NCBI RefSeq assembly: GCF_001310275.1 | Contig: NZ_LGYZ01000067.1 | Location: 1-64,000, forward strand | Direction of reading: 5' to 3' | DNA length: 64,000 nt | Source: Nocardia arizonensis | GTDB taxonomy: Bacteria; Actinomycetota; Actinomycetes; Mycobacteriales; Mycobacteriaceae | In this document: positions 62,286 through 64,000 of the stretch, piece after piece | Numbering within the stretch: position 1 is the first letter of the stretch | How the letters are laid out: the number at the start of each line of letters is the position of its first letter | Position numbers and translations under genes: made by a program | Notes under the pieces: model-generated | Databases searched by the model: none | The model's input: the letters and a program-made list of their open reading frames with translations, nothing else | Told to the model about the DNA's origin: nothing

Positions 62286-63338
62286 CTAACCGATACCGAA
62301 TGCGGTGATGACCGCGTCGGCGGGCACACCGACCGCGATACCCACCCCGACCGCGGACATGCCCGCCGCCGCCGCCACCCTGGTCAACCTGCGCCGCAGA
62401 CGCGGTTCCCGCGGCCGCCGCTCCTGTTCGGCGGCCGCGGCCCGGCGGCGCGCCATGATCGCCGCGCCGTCGGCGACGGTGCGTTCGGGATCGGCGGCGA
62501 TCACCACCGGACGCGCCAGCTCCGCGCCGAGCACCCGCGCCACCTCGGCGGGCCTCGCCGCCCCGCCGACCACCAGGACGCAGCCGACATCGGCCATGGT
62601 CACGTCGGCGGTACGCAGACAGCGGTACACGACCTCCAGCGAGGCGCGCACGTGCCCGGCGCGCAAGGCGTCGGGATCGGCCCCCTCCGCCGCCCGCCGG
62701 GCCGCCATCGCGCCGAAGGCACGGCCGCCGTATTCCTCCGACCGCAGCGACGTCCCGACGATCGGGTCGTGCGGCCGACCGGCGCCGACCCGCACCAGCG
62801 TCACGTCGAGGCTGGCCCCGCCCAGGTCGTAGACCAGCGCGAGCCCCGGGCCGAGCGGCCCGCGTTCGGACTCCAGCCAGGTCGCGGCGGCGACCGGTTC
62901 GGCGATCAGGGCGACACCGTCATGGCCGATACCGTCCAGCGCCGTGCGCAGCGCGTGCACCTGATCCTCGGAGTAACCGGCGGGATGGGTGAGCGCGATA
63001 CCGGCGTCGGACAATCCGCGCTCGCATCGGATCTCGCTGATCAGACAGTCGGCCACCAGCGCGACCAGATCAGCGGGCGTCAGCGCGCGATTGCGCACGC
63101 GGGCGCAGGTGGCCCCACGGCGGCCGAGATCGGCGAACTCGGTGACCGCGCGACCGTGCCGGGGTATCAGACCCAACCGGGCCGAGCCGGTGCTGTCGAA
63201 GGTGAGTGTGGTCCGCCGGGTCATGGCGGGTGCGCGACTATCGCGGCGCCGTCTCGACGGCCGCTTGGCCGAATCCTCCTCCGCTACCGCCGAAACCGTG
63301 TTCACCGTGCCGATGCTGAGACCGAGACCAACCGCCAT
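62286..63338 (-). CDS. Hsp70-like membrane protein, short form (paralog B)
   Basis: 350 residues from ATG 63338. It aligns by eye with the first half of paralog A: MAVGLGLSIGTVNTVSA, then LTHPAGYSEDQV, LVYDLGGASLDVTLVRVG and VLVVGGAARPAEVARVL. The C-terminus is a membrane helix (AAAAGMSAVGVGIAVGVP) at the very end, with no Gly-rich tail. A dibasic/Arg-rich stretch follows the ATPase. Two such genes separated by fprB and the AurF-like gene suggest local duplication. Function unknown. About 260 bases on each side of the gene hold no other gene. Confidence 0.8.
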   Translation of the reverse strand: MAVGLGLSIGTVNTVSAVAEEDSAKRPSRRRRDSRAPAMTRRTTLTFDSTGSARLGLIPRHGRAVTEFADLGRRGATCARVRNRALTPADLVALVADCLISEIRCERGLSDAGIALTHPAGYSEDQVHALRTALDGIGHDGVALIAEPVAAATWLESERGPLGPGLALVYDLGGASLDVTLVRVGAGRPHDPIVGTSLRSEEYGGRAFGAMAARRAAEGADPDALRAGHVRASLEVVYRCLRTADVTMADVGCVLVVGGAARPAEVARVLGAELARPVVIAADPERTVADGAAIMARRRAAAAEQERRPREPRLRRRLTRVAAAAGMSAVGVGIAVGVPADAVITAFGIG

Positions 63339-63602
63339 CGCAATCCACCTGATCGCCGTGCCGAGTTGCTTCGAACGTGCACAGGCAACCATCGCGCGAT
63401 CGCTATGCCAACCACCGGACACGCGGTTGTCCGCAGACCGCCGCACCCGAAAGACGCCGAGCGGCGGTCCAATCCACCGCTCTATACGACCCTGACCAGC
63501 CAATTAAGCATAAGCAGTGGCACTGTGAACCAATTTCGCTCGGCCGGTGAATTTTTCACCCGACGACCGCTAGAAGTTTGCCGCCTCGGCCATGACTCGG
63601 CG

Positions 63603-64000
63603 CTACCGTGCGGGCAACTCCGGGATGCGAGTGGCTCGGGCGTACACGGTCTCGCCCTCGGACAGCTTCAGCGCCTCCGCGTCGCCGCGCGTGACCTGCG
63701 CCGCGAACAGATCGCCGGTGGCGCCGTTGCGCAATTCGACGCGCACCTCGAAACCGAGGCGCACGACGCGCTCGACGGTCGCGCGGGTCACCCCCGCCGA
63801 CTCCGCGGTGCCCTCGTGCTCGGCCAGCGCCATACTCGAGTCGCGGCCGACCCGAATATCGTGCGGGCGCACCAGATGTCCATTGAGCCGGGCGACATCG
63901 CCGAGAAAGGACATGACGAATTCGTTGGCCGGACGGTCGTAGACGTCCGCCGGACTGCCGACCTGTTCGATGCGGCCCTTGTTCATGACCGCGATCCGGT
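63603..64000 (-). CDS. cysA: ABC transporter ATP-binding protein, C-terminal part (CysA-like)
   Basis: The frame is open to the right edge; only the last ~132 residues are present. [19 protein letters not shown] is the end of the ATPase domain of sulfate/spermidine-type importers, followed by a TOBE-like regulatory domain ([18 protein letters not shown]). The position equals Rv2397c (cysA1) beside the sulfur genes in M. tuberculosis, and the TOBE-type sequence fits CysA. A molybdate or other importer cannot be excluded. Confidence 0.75.
   Translation of the reverse strand, partial: RIAVMNKGRIEQVGSPADVYDRPANEFVMSFLGDVARLNGHLVRPHDIRVGRDSSMALAEHEGTAESAGVTRATVERVVRLGFEVRVELRNGATGDLFAAQVTRGDAEALKLSEGETVYARATRIPELPAR

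Overview
The window is high-GC actinobacterial DNA. Its conserved backbone follows the gene order of the Mycobacterium tuberculosis Rv2341-Rv2397 region: tRNA-Asn, an Rv2342-type small protein, dnaG, dgt, a TPM protein, glyS, smtB, zur, uppS, recO, amiA2, era, ybeY, phoH, rsmE, dnaJ2, hrcA, hemW, sirA, cysH, and cysA at the right edge. No PE/PPE or mycobactin genes are present. A type I fatty-acid synthase, a Tat-exported cholesterol oxidase, FprB and Hsp70-like membrane proteins occur together. This suggests a member of the Mycobacteriales other than Mycobacterium, most likely Nocardia. The genus is inferred, not proven.

Layout. 1-6945: the 3' end of a FAS-I gene, translationally coupled to an SRPBCC protein, then a cholesterol oxidase, and a universal stress protein divergent from a TetR gene. 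6946-7802: a stretch with no convincing gene, ending at the tRNA-Asn terminator. 7803-12327: tRNA-Asn and the YdcF-dgt-dnaG operon. 12828-15408: a tightly overlapping three-gene cassette (nucleotidyltransferase, PPP phosphatase, PD-(D/E)XK nuclease) inserted into the conserved backbone; this is the best candidate for an undescribed system. 15530-23486: cold-shock protein, MBL hydrolase, TPM protein, sulfite-oxidase-like molybdoenzyme, PapA-like acyltransferase, TenA and glyS. 23619-24470: zinc-sensing smtB-zur operon. 24555-27279: lipoprotein and a TetR-controlled ABC-2-like membrane protein. 27287-29347: YbjN-uppS-recO. 29400-31039: a frameshifted XRE-cupin regulator divergent from a thioredoxin-reductase-like enzyme. 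31234-40732: amiA2, then the era-cdd-corC-ybeY-phoH and rsmE-dnaJ2-hrcA groups. 40890-44754: exported hydrolase and a type VII-secretion-like toxin module. 44886-52143: hemW and the sulfate assimilation operon sirA-cysHDN-chelatase, preceded by a cysteine-rich leader peptide. 52171-57016: a 17-bp tandem repeat, a TetR/MFS pair, SGNH hydrolase, a truncated WYL regulator, VOC and HAD genes. 57174-63338: two paralogous Hsp70-like membrane proteins bracketing fprB and an AurF-like diiron oxygenase. 63603-64000: the 3' end of an ABC ATPase, probably cysA.

How the genes work together. The sulfur genes form one assimilatory route: sulfate uptake (cysA), ATP sulfurylase (cysDN, without a fused APS kinase), APS reductase (cysH), ferredoxin sulfite reductase (sirA) and a chelatase for its sirohaem. 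The leader peptide probably senses cysteine supply. FprB could feed electrons to sirA or to the neighbouring diiron oxygenase. SmtB and Zur sense zinc. Several regulator genes have palindromic candidate operators in their divergent intergenic regions. Strong hairpins separate several convergent gene pairs.
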